A stretch of DNA of 64,000 bases from Bacteroidota bacterium (lineage in GTDB: Bacteria; Bacteroidota; Bacteroidia; Bacteroidales; Rikenellaceae), in contig JADFUS010000014.1 in the NCBI GenBank assembly GCA_015222165.1, positions 1 to 64,000 on the forward strand. Reading direction: 5' to 3'. Shown piece by piece: positions 31,109 through 40,384 of the stretch. The translations under genes were made by a program, and so were the position numbers. The number at the start of each line of letters is the position of its first letter. Positions within the stretch are counted from its first letter, which is position 1. The notes beneath the pieces were generated by a model that saw nothing but the letters and a program-made list of their open reading frames with translations, was not told the origin of the DNA and did no database searches.

Positions 31109-32020
31109 ATGACGATTGTCCAATTGGAATATTTAGTTGCTGTTGCGGATCACGGTAGCTTCTCACTCGCTTCAATACATTGTTGTGTTACTCAGCCTTC
31201 GCTTAGTACACAAATAAAAAATCTTGAAGAAGAGCTTGGGGTAGTATTAATCGATAGAAAAGATAAACCACTATCACTTACCGTAATAGGTAAAGTTGTT
31301 GTGGAGATGGCACGTGATGCTATTTCTAAATTTTATTCTTTGCCTAATCGTGTAAAGGAAGAGCAAAATGAGGTAGCAGGAGAACTTTGTTTAGCTGTTA
31401 TTCCTACTATAGCACCATATATGCTTCATCTTTTTATTCCTAAATTTATGAAGAAATATCCAAATGTAAAATTGACAATTCGAGAATTGTTTACACGAGA
31501 TATAGCTTCATCTTTAAAACGTGGGGTAGTAGATATAGGTCTTTTGGCTGGTGGTTTTGTTAACCCTAAAGAGATAGAGGAAGAGACATTATATAAAGAT
31601 AAATTTTTCCTTTATGTTTCGGATAACTCTCCTTTAAGAGGTAAAAAAGTAGTTACCGTAAAAGATATAGACATAGAAAATCTTCTTTTACTAGCTGATG
31701 GACACTGTCTTCGTTCGCAAGTTCTAGATTTATGTAGTAATGCTAATAGTTCAGGAAAATCTATGAATTTTGAAAGTGGATCTATAGAAACTATTGTTAG
31801 AATGGTTGGTACATCTGGGGGAATGACAATTCTTCCTGAAATGGCAACTCCTTTTATCCGAGAAGATAGAAGAAATTGTATTTTACCATTTGCTAAAGAG
31901 ATAGGTGCTAGCAGAGATATTACTTTAGCTGTAGCAAAAAACTTTTATAAAAAAGCAATTTATAAAGCTCTCAAAGAAGAGATAATAGAGATGCGAAAAC
32001 AACAATATTTTTTGATTTAA
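31109..32020 (+). CDS. oxyR: LysR-family regulator, OxyR-like
   Basis: MTIVQLEYLVAVADHGSFSLASIHCCVTQPSLSTQIKNLEEELGVVLIDR; LADGHCLRSQVLDLC resembles OxyR redox-cysteine region. Confidence 0.87.
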   Translation: MTIVQLEYLVAVADHGSFSLASIHCCVTQPSLSTQIKNLEEELGVVLIDRKDKPLSLTVIGKVVVEMARDAISKFYSLPNRVKEEQNEVAGELCLAVIPTIAPYMLHLFIPKFMKKYPNVKLTIRELFTRDIASSLKRGVVDIGLLAGGFVNPKEIEEETLYKDKFFLYVSDNSPLRGKKVVTVKDIDIENLLLLADGHCLRSQVLDLCSNANSSGKSMNFESGSIETIVRMVGTSGGMTILPEMATPFIREDRRNCILPFAKEIGASRDITLAVAKNFYKKAIYKALKEEIIEMRKQQYFLI

Positions 32021-32025
32021 TATTT

Positions 32026-32952
32026 ATGACACAAGAAAAAGTAAAATGCCTTATTATAGGTAGTGGCCCAGCGGGTTTTACATCAGCTATTTACGCTTCA
32101 AGAGCAAATATAAGTCCTGTTCTTTATGAAGGAATACAGCCAGGTGGTCAATTGACAACTACAACAGATATAGAAAATTTCCCTGGTTACCCAAAAGGTA
32201 TCACAGGAACAGATATGATGGAGGATATGAGACAACAGTCTATACGTCTTGGTACTGATGTTCGTGTGGGAGATGTTTCAAAAGTAGATTTTTCTGTTCG
32301 TCCATTCGTAGTAACAATAGACGATGAGAAAGATATCTTAGCTGATTCAGTAATAATTGCTACAGGTGCTTCGGCTCGCTATTTAGGTCTTGAATCAGAA
32401 ATGAAATTCAGAGGTATGGGCGTTTCAGCTTGTGCAACATGTGATGGTTTTTTCTATCGTAAAAAAGATGTTGCAGTAGTTGGTGGTGGTGATACAGCTT
32501 GTGAAGAGGCTACCTACCTTGCTGGTTTATGTAAAAAAGTTTATCTTATAGTTAGAAAAGATTTTCTTAGAGCTTCTCAAGCTATGCAAGATAAAGTTTT
32601 TAATACACCAAATATAGAAGTGTTATTTAAATATAATACTAAAGAAGTTCTTGGTGATGAAGATGGCGTGATTGGTGCTAAGTTAGTAAATGTTGATGGT
32701 AGCGAGAAAATTATTAATGTTGATGGTTTCTTCCTTGCTATAGGTCATAATCCAAATACGTCTCTTTTTAAAGGACAAATAGATTTAGATGCAGAAGGTT
32801 ATATTAAAACAAAAGGTCTATCTTCAGAAACAAATGTAGCAGGAGTTTTTGCTGCAGGAGATGTAAAAGATAGTCATTATCGTCAAGCTATTGTTGCCGC
32901 AGGTTCAGGTTGTATTGCAGCTATGGATTGTGAGCTTTTTTTAAGACAATAA
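32026..32952 (+). CDS. trxB: Thioredoxin reductase
   Basis: GSGPAGFTSAIYASRA, CATCDGFFY, VVGGGDTACEEATYL, AAGDVKDSHYRQAIVAAGSGCIAA. Confidence 0.97.
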   Translation: MTQEKVKCLIIGSGPAGFTSAIYASRANISPVLYEGIQPGGQLTTTTDIENFPGYPKGITGTDMMEDMRQQSIRLGTDVRVGDVSKVDFSVRPFVVTIDDEKDILADSVIIATGASARYLGLESEMKFRGMGVSACATCDGFFYRKKDVAVVGGGDTACEEATYLAGLCKKVYLIVRKDFLRASQAMQDKVFNTPNIEVLFKYNTKEVLGDEDGVIGAKLVNVDGSEKIINVDGFFLAIGHNPNTSLFKGQIDLDAEGYIKTKGLSSETNVAGVFAAGDVKDSHYRQAIVAAGSGCIAAMDCELFLRQ

Positions 32953-32964
32953 AACTCATTTAAA

Positions 32965-33894
32965 ATGAAAAAAATACTTAGTATATTATTGTTAGTTATT
33001 TTTTGTATTGTTGATATTTCAGTTTTTGCTCAGAAGAAAAATCTTACTAAAGAGCGAAAAATGAGAAATAAACTATATGCCGATGCGCCTCTTGATAAAA
33101 ACAAATATGTTTATACAGAGATAAACAAGCAGATAGTTAATCTTAGTGAATTTGTGTTTGTTAACAAACGTTATGTTGACGAAAGATATAGCAGTAATTC
33201 TAAAAATACGTATAACTATAATGTATTTAAGTATGATTCAGTTTGTTATATGCCTACTTCGGATATAGCTTATAATTTAACATCTCCTTTGATAGCAGGA
33301 AAAGTATATGTTTTTGGAGATGTATATAAAGTTATAGTTATGCCCGAGGAAGAGAGAATAGAAAATGGGGTGTATGCTATAGGAGATGGCATAGTGAAAT
33401 ATGCTAAAAATAATACCGTAATTTTATCTCACGGAAATGGGTTTGAAACGGTTTATAAATATCTCAAAAATAGTGATGTTGTTCAAAACCAATTAATAAC
33501 TAAAGGTCAGAAGTTAGGTTCTCTCTATAAAAATAATGGTTTGGGATTGGAGATTTTTCTAGAAGGAGCTCCTCTAGAAGTTTCAAAAATTCTATGTTTA
33601 AATAATTCTAGAATAAATGCTTCAAAACCGTTATATTTATATAAATCAAAAGATTCTATATATATATCATGTAATCACCCAATGTTAGATTGTTCAAAAA
33701 CTAAGGCAGTTTTAGATTCGGAGTTATTGTTTTCAGTACGAAAAATTGTTGATGAACATCGAACAGAAAGAGATGAATATGATAATGGTTATTTAGATGA
33801 TGCCATACAAGAAGAGATATCTCTAGAAGATTTGCAGGAGTGCGAACCTAAAAAACAAGATACAGTTAGAGTAAGAAATCAAATTATTCTATAA
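32965..33894 (+). CDS. Secreted LytM/M23-like protein lacking recognisable catalytic residues
   Basis: Signal peptide; GDGIVKYAKNNTVILSHGNGFETVYKYLKNSDVVQNQLITKGQKLGSLYKNNGLGLEIFLEG resembles M23 fold with HxH and YxHL His positions missing. Confidence 0.55.
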   Translation: MKKILSILLLVIFCIVDISVFAQKKNLTKERKMRNKLYADAPLDKNKYVYTEINKQIVNLSEFVFVNKRYVDERYSSNSKNTYNYNVFKYDSVCYMPTSDIAYNLTSPLIAGKVYVFGDVYKVIVMPEEERIENGVYAIGDGIVKYAKNNTVILSHGNGFETVYKYLKNSDVVQNQLITKGQKLGSLYKNNGLGLEIFLEGAPLEVSKILCLNNSRINASKPLYLYKSKDSIYISCNHPMLDCSKTKAVLDSELLFSVRKIVDEHRTERDEYDNGYLDDAIQEEISLEDLQECEPKKQDTVRVRNQIIL

Positions 33895-33903
33895 TTTTTA
33901 ATA

Positions 33904-33929
33904 GGGCTTCTAACTAGGAGCCCTTTTTT
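33904..33929 (+). terminator. Intrinsic terminator
   Basis: GGGCTTCTAACTAGGAGCCCTTTTTT. Confidence 0.75.
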
Positions 33930-33937
33930 AATACATA

Positions 33938-35767
33938 ATGGCTACAGCAATTAATAAAAATATTGATTCTTTGAAACTCCAGCTTTCGGTGCTACCGAAT
34001 GAGTCTGGGGTATATCGTTTTTTCGATAACCAAGGAACAATAATATATATTGGTAAAGCAAAAAATCTTAAAAAAAGAGTATCGTCATATTTCTTAAATA
34101 CTAAAAATAAAGGACGTAAAGTTCAAGCCTTAGTAGCTAAGATTGTAAATATAGAACATACAGTAGTTTATAACGAAAGAGATGCTTTGTTGCTTGAAAA
34201 CAATATGATAAAGAATTTCCAACCTCGTTATAATATTCTTCTGAAAGATGATAAAACTTACCCATGGATAATAGTTAAAAATGAACAATTTCCACGAATT
34301 TTGTCAGTACGTAAGAAAGTTAAAGATGGTTCAAATTATTATGGACCTTATGTATCGTCTTATGCTCAGAAAAATCTTATAGAACTTGTTTCAAAAATGT
34401 ATAAGATACGTAGTTGTAATTTGGCATTAACAGAAGACGGGGTTCGTCTTGGTAAATTTTCAAAATGTTTAGAATACCATATAGGCAATTGCAAAGCTCC
34501 TTGTGAAGGATTTCAGAGTAGAGAAGAGTATGTTAGAGAAGTAGAAGGGGCTACGGAAATATTACGAGGAAATGTGAAGGTTGCTGAACAAAAACTTCGT
34601 GAAAGAATGATGAAGTGTGCCGAGGAAATGCGTTTCGAAGAGGCTCAACGAATTCAGAAACAGCTTTTATTGCTTAAAAAACATATAGAACGTTCTATGG
34701 TTGTCACAACTTTACATGGTGAACTAGATGTTATATCTTTAGTGATAGACTCTTCGTTGGTATATTGCAACTATCTTCATCTTAAAGATGGTGCAATAGT
34801 TAATTCGGCAAATTATGAATTAAAGTTGAGGCTGGAGGAGAGTAGGGAAGAAATTCTATCTTTTGCAATAACAAGCATTAACGATATAATAGAGAAACCT
34901 CTTTCAAAAGAAATTATAGTACAATTTATACCAGATATTAATATTGAAGGGGTAGTCTTTACTGTTCCACAGCGAGGCGATAAGCTAAAAGTTTTGGAGT
35001 TGTCAGAGAAAAATAGCCGTCTTTATAGGTTAGATAAATTAAAACAACTCGAAAAGAAAAATCCTGCGTTACGTGAAGATAGACTTATGGAAACTATGCG
35101 TAAAGAACTCTCGTTGAATATAGAACCTCGCCATATAGAGTGTTTCGATAATTCAAATATTCAAGGAGATTATCCAGTTTCTTCGTGTGTTGTTTTCCGT
35201 AATGGGAAGCCTTCGAAAAAAGAGTATCGCCACTTTAATATAAAAACTGTTGTAGGAATAGATGATTTTGCTTCTATGCGTGAAACGGTGTTACGTCGTT
35301 ATTCTAGAATGTTAGAAGAGGGTGAGAGTTTACCTCAATTAATTGTTGTTGATGGTGGTAAAGGTCAGCTATCTATGTCTTATGCTGTGCTTGTAGAATT
35401 AGGACTTCAAGATAAAATAAAAATTATAGGTTTAGCAAAACGAATGGAGGAGATTTTCCAACCTAATGACCCATATCCTTTATGTTTAGATAAACAGGGC
35501 GAAACTTTAAAAGTTTTGATGTTTATAAGAGATGAGGCTCACCGTTTTGGAATAACTTTTCATAGAAATAAAAGATCGGCAGGATTTATAAAAAGCAAAC
35601 TTGAAGAAATACCTACATTAGGAGCGAAATCAATAGAAAAATTGTTAAAAAAGTTTCATACTGTGGCAAATGTTTCAAAAGCAAGTAGGGAAGATTTAGA
35701 GGATATTGTTGGGAAATCTCGTGCTAATGCTATTATTATATATTTTGAAACAAATAATAAGAGATAA
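33938..35767 (+). CDS. uvrC: Excinuclease ABC subunit C
   Basis: LPNESGVYRFFDNQGTIIYIGKAKNLKKRVSSYF; HIECFDNSNIQGDYPVSSCVVF; VVDGGKGQLSMS. Confidence 0.97.
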   Translation: MATAINKNIDSLKLQLSVLPNESGVYRFFDNQGTIIYIGKAKNLKKRVSSYFLNTKNKGRKVQALVAKIVNIEHTVVYNERDALLLENNMIKNFQPRYNILLKDDKTYPWIIVKNEQFPRILSVRKKVKDGSNYYGPYVSSYAQKNLIELVSKMYKIRSCNLALTEDGVRLGKFSKCLEYHIGNCKAPCEGFQSREEYVREVEGATEILRGNVKVAEQKLRERMMKCAEEMRFEEAQRIQKQLLLLKKHIERSMVVTTLHGELDVISLVIDSSLVYCNYLHLKDGAIVNSANYELKLRLEESREEILSFAITSINDIIEKPLSKEIIVQFIPDINIEGVVFTVPQRGDKLKVLELSEKNSRLYRLDKLKQLEKKNPALREDRLMETMRKELSLNIEPRHIECFDNSNIQGDYPVSSCVVFRNGKPSKKEYRHFNIKTVVGIDDFASMRETVLRRYSRMLEEGESLPQLIVVDGGKGQLSMSYAVLVELGLQDKIKIIGLAKRMEEIFQPNDPYPLCLDKQGETLKVLMFIRDEAHRFGITFHRNKRSAGFIKSKLEEIPTLGAKSIEKLLKKFHTVANVSKASREDLEDIVGKSRANAIIIYFETNNKR

Positions 35768-35812
35768 TCTAAAATACATTCATGAAAATTTGGTATCATT
35801 AAAAAATAAATT

Positions 35813-35820
35813 TACCTTTG
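35813..35820 (+). promoter_or_regulatory. rpmE promoter -7 TACCTTTG
   Basis: TAnnTTTG match. Confidence 0.55.
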
Positions 35821-35906
35821 TCACCTGAATTATTGTATAAAAGTCAATAGTTCGTAAAATTATTAAATTTTACAAAGTATATTAATTTACATAAAAGAAA
35901 AACACA

Positions 35907-36170
35907 ATGAGAAAAGGTATTCATCCTGAAAACTATCGTATCGTGGCATTTAAAGATATGTCAAACGAAGAAGTGTTTTTGTGCAGGTCCGCCGTCAATA
36001 CTAAAGAAACAATTGAAGTGAATGGCGAAACCTATCCCGTACTAAAAGTGGAAATTTCTAACACATCTCACCCTTTCTACACAGGTAAGAATAAGTTAGT
36101 TGATACTGCTGGACGTGTAGATAAGTTTATGACTCGTTACCAAAAACATTACGATAAGAAAAAACAATAA
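35907..36170 (+). CDS. rpmE: 50S ribosomal protein L31, type B
   Basis: MRKGIHPENYRIVAFKDMSNEEVFLCRSAVNTKETIEV; SNTSHPFYTGKNKLVDTAGRVDKFMTRY; no zinc CxxC. Confidence 0.96.
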   Translation: MRKGIHPENYRIVAFKDMSNEEVFLCRSAVNTKETIEVNGETYPVLKVEISNTSHPFYTGKNKLVDTAGRVDKFMTRYQKHYDKKKQ

Positions 36171-36193
36171 TCATTTAACATGATTTTGTTTCC

Positions 36194-36229
36194 AAAAAGA
36201 AGACTGCATATTTTTATGTGGTCTTTTTT
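36194..36229 (+). terminator. rpmE terminator
   Basis: AAAAGAAGACTGCATATTTTTATGTGGTCTTTTTTT hairpin with U-tract. Confidence 0.65.
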
Positions 36230-36234
36230 TTATG

Positions 36235-36242
36235 TACATTTG
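36235..36242 (+). promoter_or_regulatory. -7 element TACATTTG for mannose-1-P guanylyltransferase
   Basis: TAnnTTTG; supports start at ATG 36269 rather than 36218. Confidence 0.55.
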
Positions 36243-36268
36243 TTGTGAAAAAGACTAAAATTATATTT

Positions 36269-37345
36269 ATGAATAATAATTTATATTGTGTAATAATGGC
36301 AGGTGGTGTAGGAAGCCGTTTCTGGCCATTAAGTACTGAAGAAAAACCAAAACAATTTATTGATGTTTTAGGTATTGGCAAGACTTTTATTCAAATGACA
36401 TACGAACGTTTTTCAGATATTGTCCCCATTAGCAATTTTGTTGTTATGACAAATGCTAATTATAAAGATATCGTTTTGGAACAACTTCCTATGCTCGAAG
36501 AATCGCAAGTTTTATGTGAGCCAGCACGTAGAAATACTGCTCCATGTATTGCATATGCTGCTTATCATATTCAAGCCTTAAATAAAGACGCTGTAATGGT
36601 TGTTACTCCTTCAGACCATTTAGTTTTAGATAAAAAAGCGTATGAAAAAACAATTGATTGTGCTTTGTCTTTTGCTTCTGAAAACAACTCATTGATGACA
36701 ATAGGTCTTTGTCCAAGTCGTCCCGAAACGGGTTATGGTTATATTCAAACCTCTTCAAAACTTGGTTGTGGCGAGATGGGTAAAGTAAAGAGTTTTACTG
36801 AAAAACCAGATATAGAATTAGCAAAAGTTTTTGTGAAAAGTGGAGAGTTTTTGTGGAATTCTGGGATTTTTATTTGGAATTGTAGTTCTATAATTAATGC
36901 GTTTAAAGATAATTTACCAGATGTTTATTCTATTTTTGATGATGGAAAAAATGTTTTCGGAACTTCTAAAGAGCAGGCTTTTATAGAAAAAGAATTTTCA
37001 TCATGCATAAGTATATCTATTGACTACGGTATTATGGAAAAAGCTGAGAATGTATACGTATGTTCTTCAGATTTTGGTTGGTCTGATATTGGTACATGGG
37101 GATCTTTATATTCTCATACTCAGAAAGATGAAGATAATAACACGGTTTCAGGAGGTGTTACAGTTGTTAATAATACTAAAAACTCTATTATACGTATTGA
37201 CGATAAAAGAACTGCTATTATCGATGGTTTAGATAATTTTATTGTTGTAAGTCAAGAAGATAAATTATTGATTTGTTCAAGAGATAACGAGCAAAAAATA
37301 CGTAATTATATAGACGAAATAGGTACTCCATTTAATAAAAAATGA
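36269..37345 (+). CDS. manC: Mannose-1-phosphate guanylyltransferase
   Basis: VIMAGGVGSRFWPLSTEEKPKQFIDVLG; EPARRNTAPCIAYAAY; FTEKPD; FLWNSGIFIW; SDFGWSDIGTWGSLY. Confidence 0.94.
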   Translation: MNNNLYCVIMAGGVGSRFWPLSTEEKPKQFIDVLGIGKTFIQMTYERFSDIVPISNFVVMTNANYKDIVLEQLPMLEESQVLCEPARRNTAPCIAYAAYHIQALNKDAVMVVTPSDHLVLDKKAYEKTIDCALSFASENNSLMTIGLCPSRPETGYGYIQTSSKLGCGEMGKVKSFTEKPDIELAKVFVKSGEFLWNSGIFIWNCSSIINAFKDNLPDVYSIFDDGKNVFGTSKEQAFIEKEFSSCISISIDYGIMEKAENVYVCSSDFGWSDIGTWGSLYSHTQKDEDNNTVSGGVTVVNNTKNSIIRIDDKRTAIIDGLDNFIVVSQEDKLLICSRDNEQKIRNYIDEIGTPFNKK

Positions 37346-38439
37346 AAAAAATAATTTTATTTTTAGCATTCTCTTTTATGTTATCGGCATGCGGAGGTCA
37401 AAATGTAAATAAAAAATCTAATATAGACAAAGTTGTGAATTATGATGATTCACAATCTTTGTCTATATCTTTTATGCCAATAGAGAAAAAAGTTTTTTCG
37501 CAAGGGGAAATATTAAATGTTGGTTATAAATTAGATAAAAAAGTTGATTCGGTTATTCTTGAAGTTGTAGGAAAAGATGCTGTTATAAAAGAGTTGGAGA
37601 GTGATTCTCTAAAAGGAAATTGGAGCATAAAAACTTCTGAAAAAACAAAAGTTGGACGTGTAATTTATAAGTTTACCTTTTTTAAAGATAAAAAGAGACA
37701 CTCTAAACAATCCTCTTTTAAACTTTTACCATCAAATAAAATAAGATATTCTAGAGTCGATGTGAAAAAGACGATTCCTATGCCTAAATATTTTCTTCAA
37801 GGTTTAGAGATTGTTGGTGATACTTTATATATAAGCAGTGGCGGTTTTGGAAATTCTTATATAGAAACGGTTACTTTATCTAATTTAAAAAGATTGAACT
37901 TAGGACAAGTTAAAGGTGATTATTTTGCTGAAGGATTAACAGTTTTAGGCGATAAATTATTTGTTCTTACTTGGCAAAATAAAAAGATTCTTACTTATGA
38001 TAGAAAAACTCTAAAGTTGATTTCTGAGAAAGATTATATTTATGATGGTTGGGGATTGACAAATGACGGAAAATATCTTTATGCTAGTGATGGAACAAAT
38101 GTAATTCATGTTTTAAATCCTAAAACACTTGAAGTTGTCGATAATATAGAGGTTCTAACTTCTAATGGCGCAGTAAATTATATCAATGAGCTAGAGTGGA
38201 TAAATGGTAAAATTTGGGCTAATGTTTTTACAAATAATTTTATCGTTATCATAAATCCTATGAATGGTTCTGTTGAAGAGGTCATGTCGTGTGACGAGTT
38301 GGAAAATAGTGTTAAAGTATACACTCCAGACGATGTTTTAAACGGTATAGCTTATGATAAGAAAACTAATGATTTGTATTTGTCAGGTAAGAATTGGTGT
38401 AAGATGTTTATTGTTAAGAAGTTAACAGTAGAAAAATGA
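37342..38439 (+). CDS. Lipoprotein, glutaminyl-peptide cyclotransferase-like beta-propeller
   Basis: Lipobox MLSACGG; YFLQGLEIVGDTLYISSGGFGNS, GWGLTNDGKYLYASDGTNVIHVLNPKTLEV, LNGIAYDKKTNDLYLSGKNWCKMF. Confidence 0.78.
   Translation: MKKIILFLAFSFMLSACGGQNVNKKSNIDKVVNYDDSQSLSISFMPIEKKVFSQGEILNVGYKLDKKVDSVILEVVGKDAVIKELESDSLKGNWSIKTSEKTKVGRVIYKFTFFKDKKRHSKQSSFKLLPSNKIRYSRVDVKKTIPMPKYFLQGLEIVGDTLYISSGGFGNSYIETVTLSNLKRLNLGQVKGDYFAEGLTVLGDKLFVLTWQNKKILTYDRKTLKLISEKDYIYDGWGLTNDGKYLYASDGTNVIHVLNPKTLEVVDNIEVLTSNGAVNYINELEWINGKIWANVFTNNFIVIINPMNGSVEEVMSCDELENSVKVYTPDDVLNGIAYDKKTNDLYLSGKNWCKMFIVKKLTVEK
37421..37468. repeat. Long intragenic inverted repeat
   Basis: ATATAGACAAAGTTGTGAAT - TATGATG - ATTCACAATCTTTGTCTATAT (20-bp arms, one bulged T). 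Confidence 0.92.
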
Positions 38440-38552
38440 TATAAAAAAGGGGAAAATAAGTTTTTTTTGTTATATTGCAAGTAGCGATTGAAGATTTTAT
38501 TATAAATCGTGGTCTTATATTAGTAATTAATAACTTAAAAACCCTAATTATT

Positions 38553-40187
38553 ATGCCAAATGGAATTTTTAAAGTGCCTCAAACTTCAAATGAGCCGATA
38601 AAAAGTTATGCACCATGATCACCAGAACGCCTATCTCTTCAGGCAAAATTAAAAGAACTTCGTAAAACAAAAGTAGATATTCCAATGATTATTGGTGGGA
38701 AAGAGATTCGCACCAATAATCTAACGGATATACGTCTTCCTCACGACCATAAATGCCTTTTAGGACATTATCATATGGGCGGGAAAGATAATCTTAAAAT
38801 GGCTATAGATGCTGCTTTAAAAGCAAAACCAGCATGGGAAAATATGGCTTGGGAGGCTAGAGCTTCTATTTTTCTTAAAGCAGCTGACCTAATAACTACA
38901 AAATATCGGGACTTAATAAATGGTGTTGCTATGTTATGCCATTCAAAAAATGCTTTTCAAGCAGAGATAGATGCTGCTTGTGAAATGGCCGATTTCTATA
39001 GATATAATGCAAAAAACATGACTGAGATATATGCCATGCAACCTGAATCTTCGGCTGGTATATGGGATAGAACAGAGTGGCGAGCTTTAGAGGGTTTCGT
39101 TTTTGCGTTAACACCTTTTAATTTCATATCTATTGCTGGAAATCTTCCAGGTGCTCCAGCTATCATGGGTAATGTTTGTGTGTGGAAACCTTCTCGAACA
39201 GCAGTTTACTCAGCCTATGTTATTATGCAAATTCTTCAAGAGGCAGGTCTTCCAGATGGTGTTATAAATTTAGTTTATTGTACAGGAAGTGATGCTTCAG
39301 ATATCATTTTTAAACATAAAGATTTTGCTGGAGTTCATTTCACTGGTTCAACAAAAGTGTTCCGTGAAATATGGAAAACTATAGGTGAAAATATCTCTAA
39401 TTATGTCTCTTATCCTCGAATAGTGGGAGAAACTGGTGGTAAAGATTATATTTTTGCTGATGGAATAGCTGATCCAAAACAAGTTGCTACGGCAATAGTT
39501 CGTGGAGCTTTTGAATATCAAGGTCAAAAATGTTCGGCAGCATCTCGGGCTTATATATCTTCAAAAATTTGGGGTGAGGTTCGTGAAAAAATAACAAAAG
39601 ATATTGCTTCTATAAAAATGGGCGGAGTAGAAGATTTTACAAATTTTGTAAATGCTGTTATTGACGAAACTTCTTTCGATAATATAGTTAGTTATATAGA
39701 ACACGCCAAAGCGTCAAAAGATGCAGAGGTGATAATTGGTGGTGAATATGATAAGAGCGTTGGTTATTTTATACGTCCAACAGTTATATTAACTACAAAC
39801 CCAGATTATAAATCTATAAAAGAGGAAATTTTCGGTCCAGTAATTACGATATACATATTTGATGATAAGGATATTGATAAAACTCTTGATATCTTAGACA
39901 GAACATCTCCTTATGCTTTAACGGGGGCTATTCTGACATCTCAAAGAGAGCAGATAGAATATTATACTACACGTTTGCGTCATACCGCAGGTAACTTCTA
40001 TATTAACGATAAACCTACAGGAGCGGTAGTAAATCAACAACCTTTCGGTGGGGCTCGTGCGTCAGGAACAAACGATAAAGCTGGTTCAACTTTAAACTTA
40101 TTACGTTGGACTTCTCCTCGACTTATAAAGGAAACTTTTGTTGCTGCAACAGAATATACTTACCCTAGTTTTCTTGCAGATAAATAA
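38553..40187 (+). CDS. Delta-1-pyrroline-5-carboxylate dehydrogenase with in-frame TGA at 38616-38618 (ORF track starts at downstream ATG 38685)
   Basis: MPNGIFKVPQTSNEPIKSYAP*SPERLSLQAKLKELRKTKVDIPMIIGGKEIRT...; ALDH motifs VGETGGKDYIFAD, EYQGQKCSAASRAY, EEIFGPVI, QPFGGARASGTNDKAG. Confidence 0.85.
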
Positions 40188-40239
40188 ATTACAATTTGTA
40201 GTCTTAAATTTAAAATAGAAAATAAATATTTTTAAAATA

Positions 40240-40290
40240 GCAAGTTGAGGTGAGAATTAAAGTTTTCTGAGCCTCAACTGCTTATTTTTT
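40240..40290 (+). terminator. P5CDH terminator
   Basis: GCAAGTTGAGG...CCTCAACTGC followed by T-rich tract. Confidence 0.7.
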
Positions 40291-40325
40291 TATTCTCCAA
40301 AATTTGTAAAAATAAAAAATAAAAC

Positions 40326-40333
40326 TAACTTTG
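40326..40333 (+). promoter_or_regulatory. gcvT promoter -7 TAACTTTG
   Basis: TAnnTTTG match. Confidence 0.55.
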
Positions 40334-40384
40334 CAGGAGTTATTTTTATAACAATTTCAGAATAAAATATAATTCTTTATAATC

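Noticed and set aside
38616-38618. TGA reassigned to glycine in this genome
   Set aside because: TGA clearly terminates other genes here (rpsJ at 10222-10224, manC at 37343-37345, the following lipoprotein at ~38439), so a genetic-code change is not supported; kept as a local nonsense/recoding question only.
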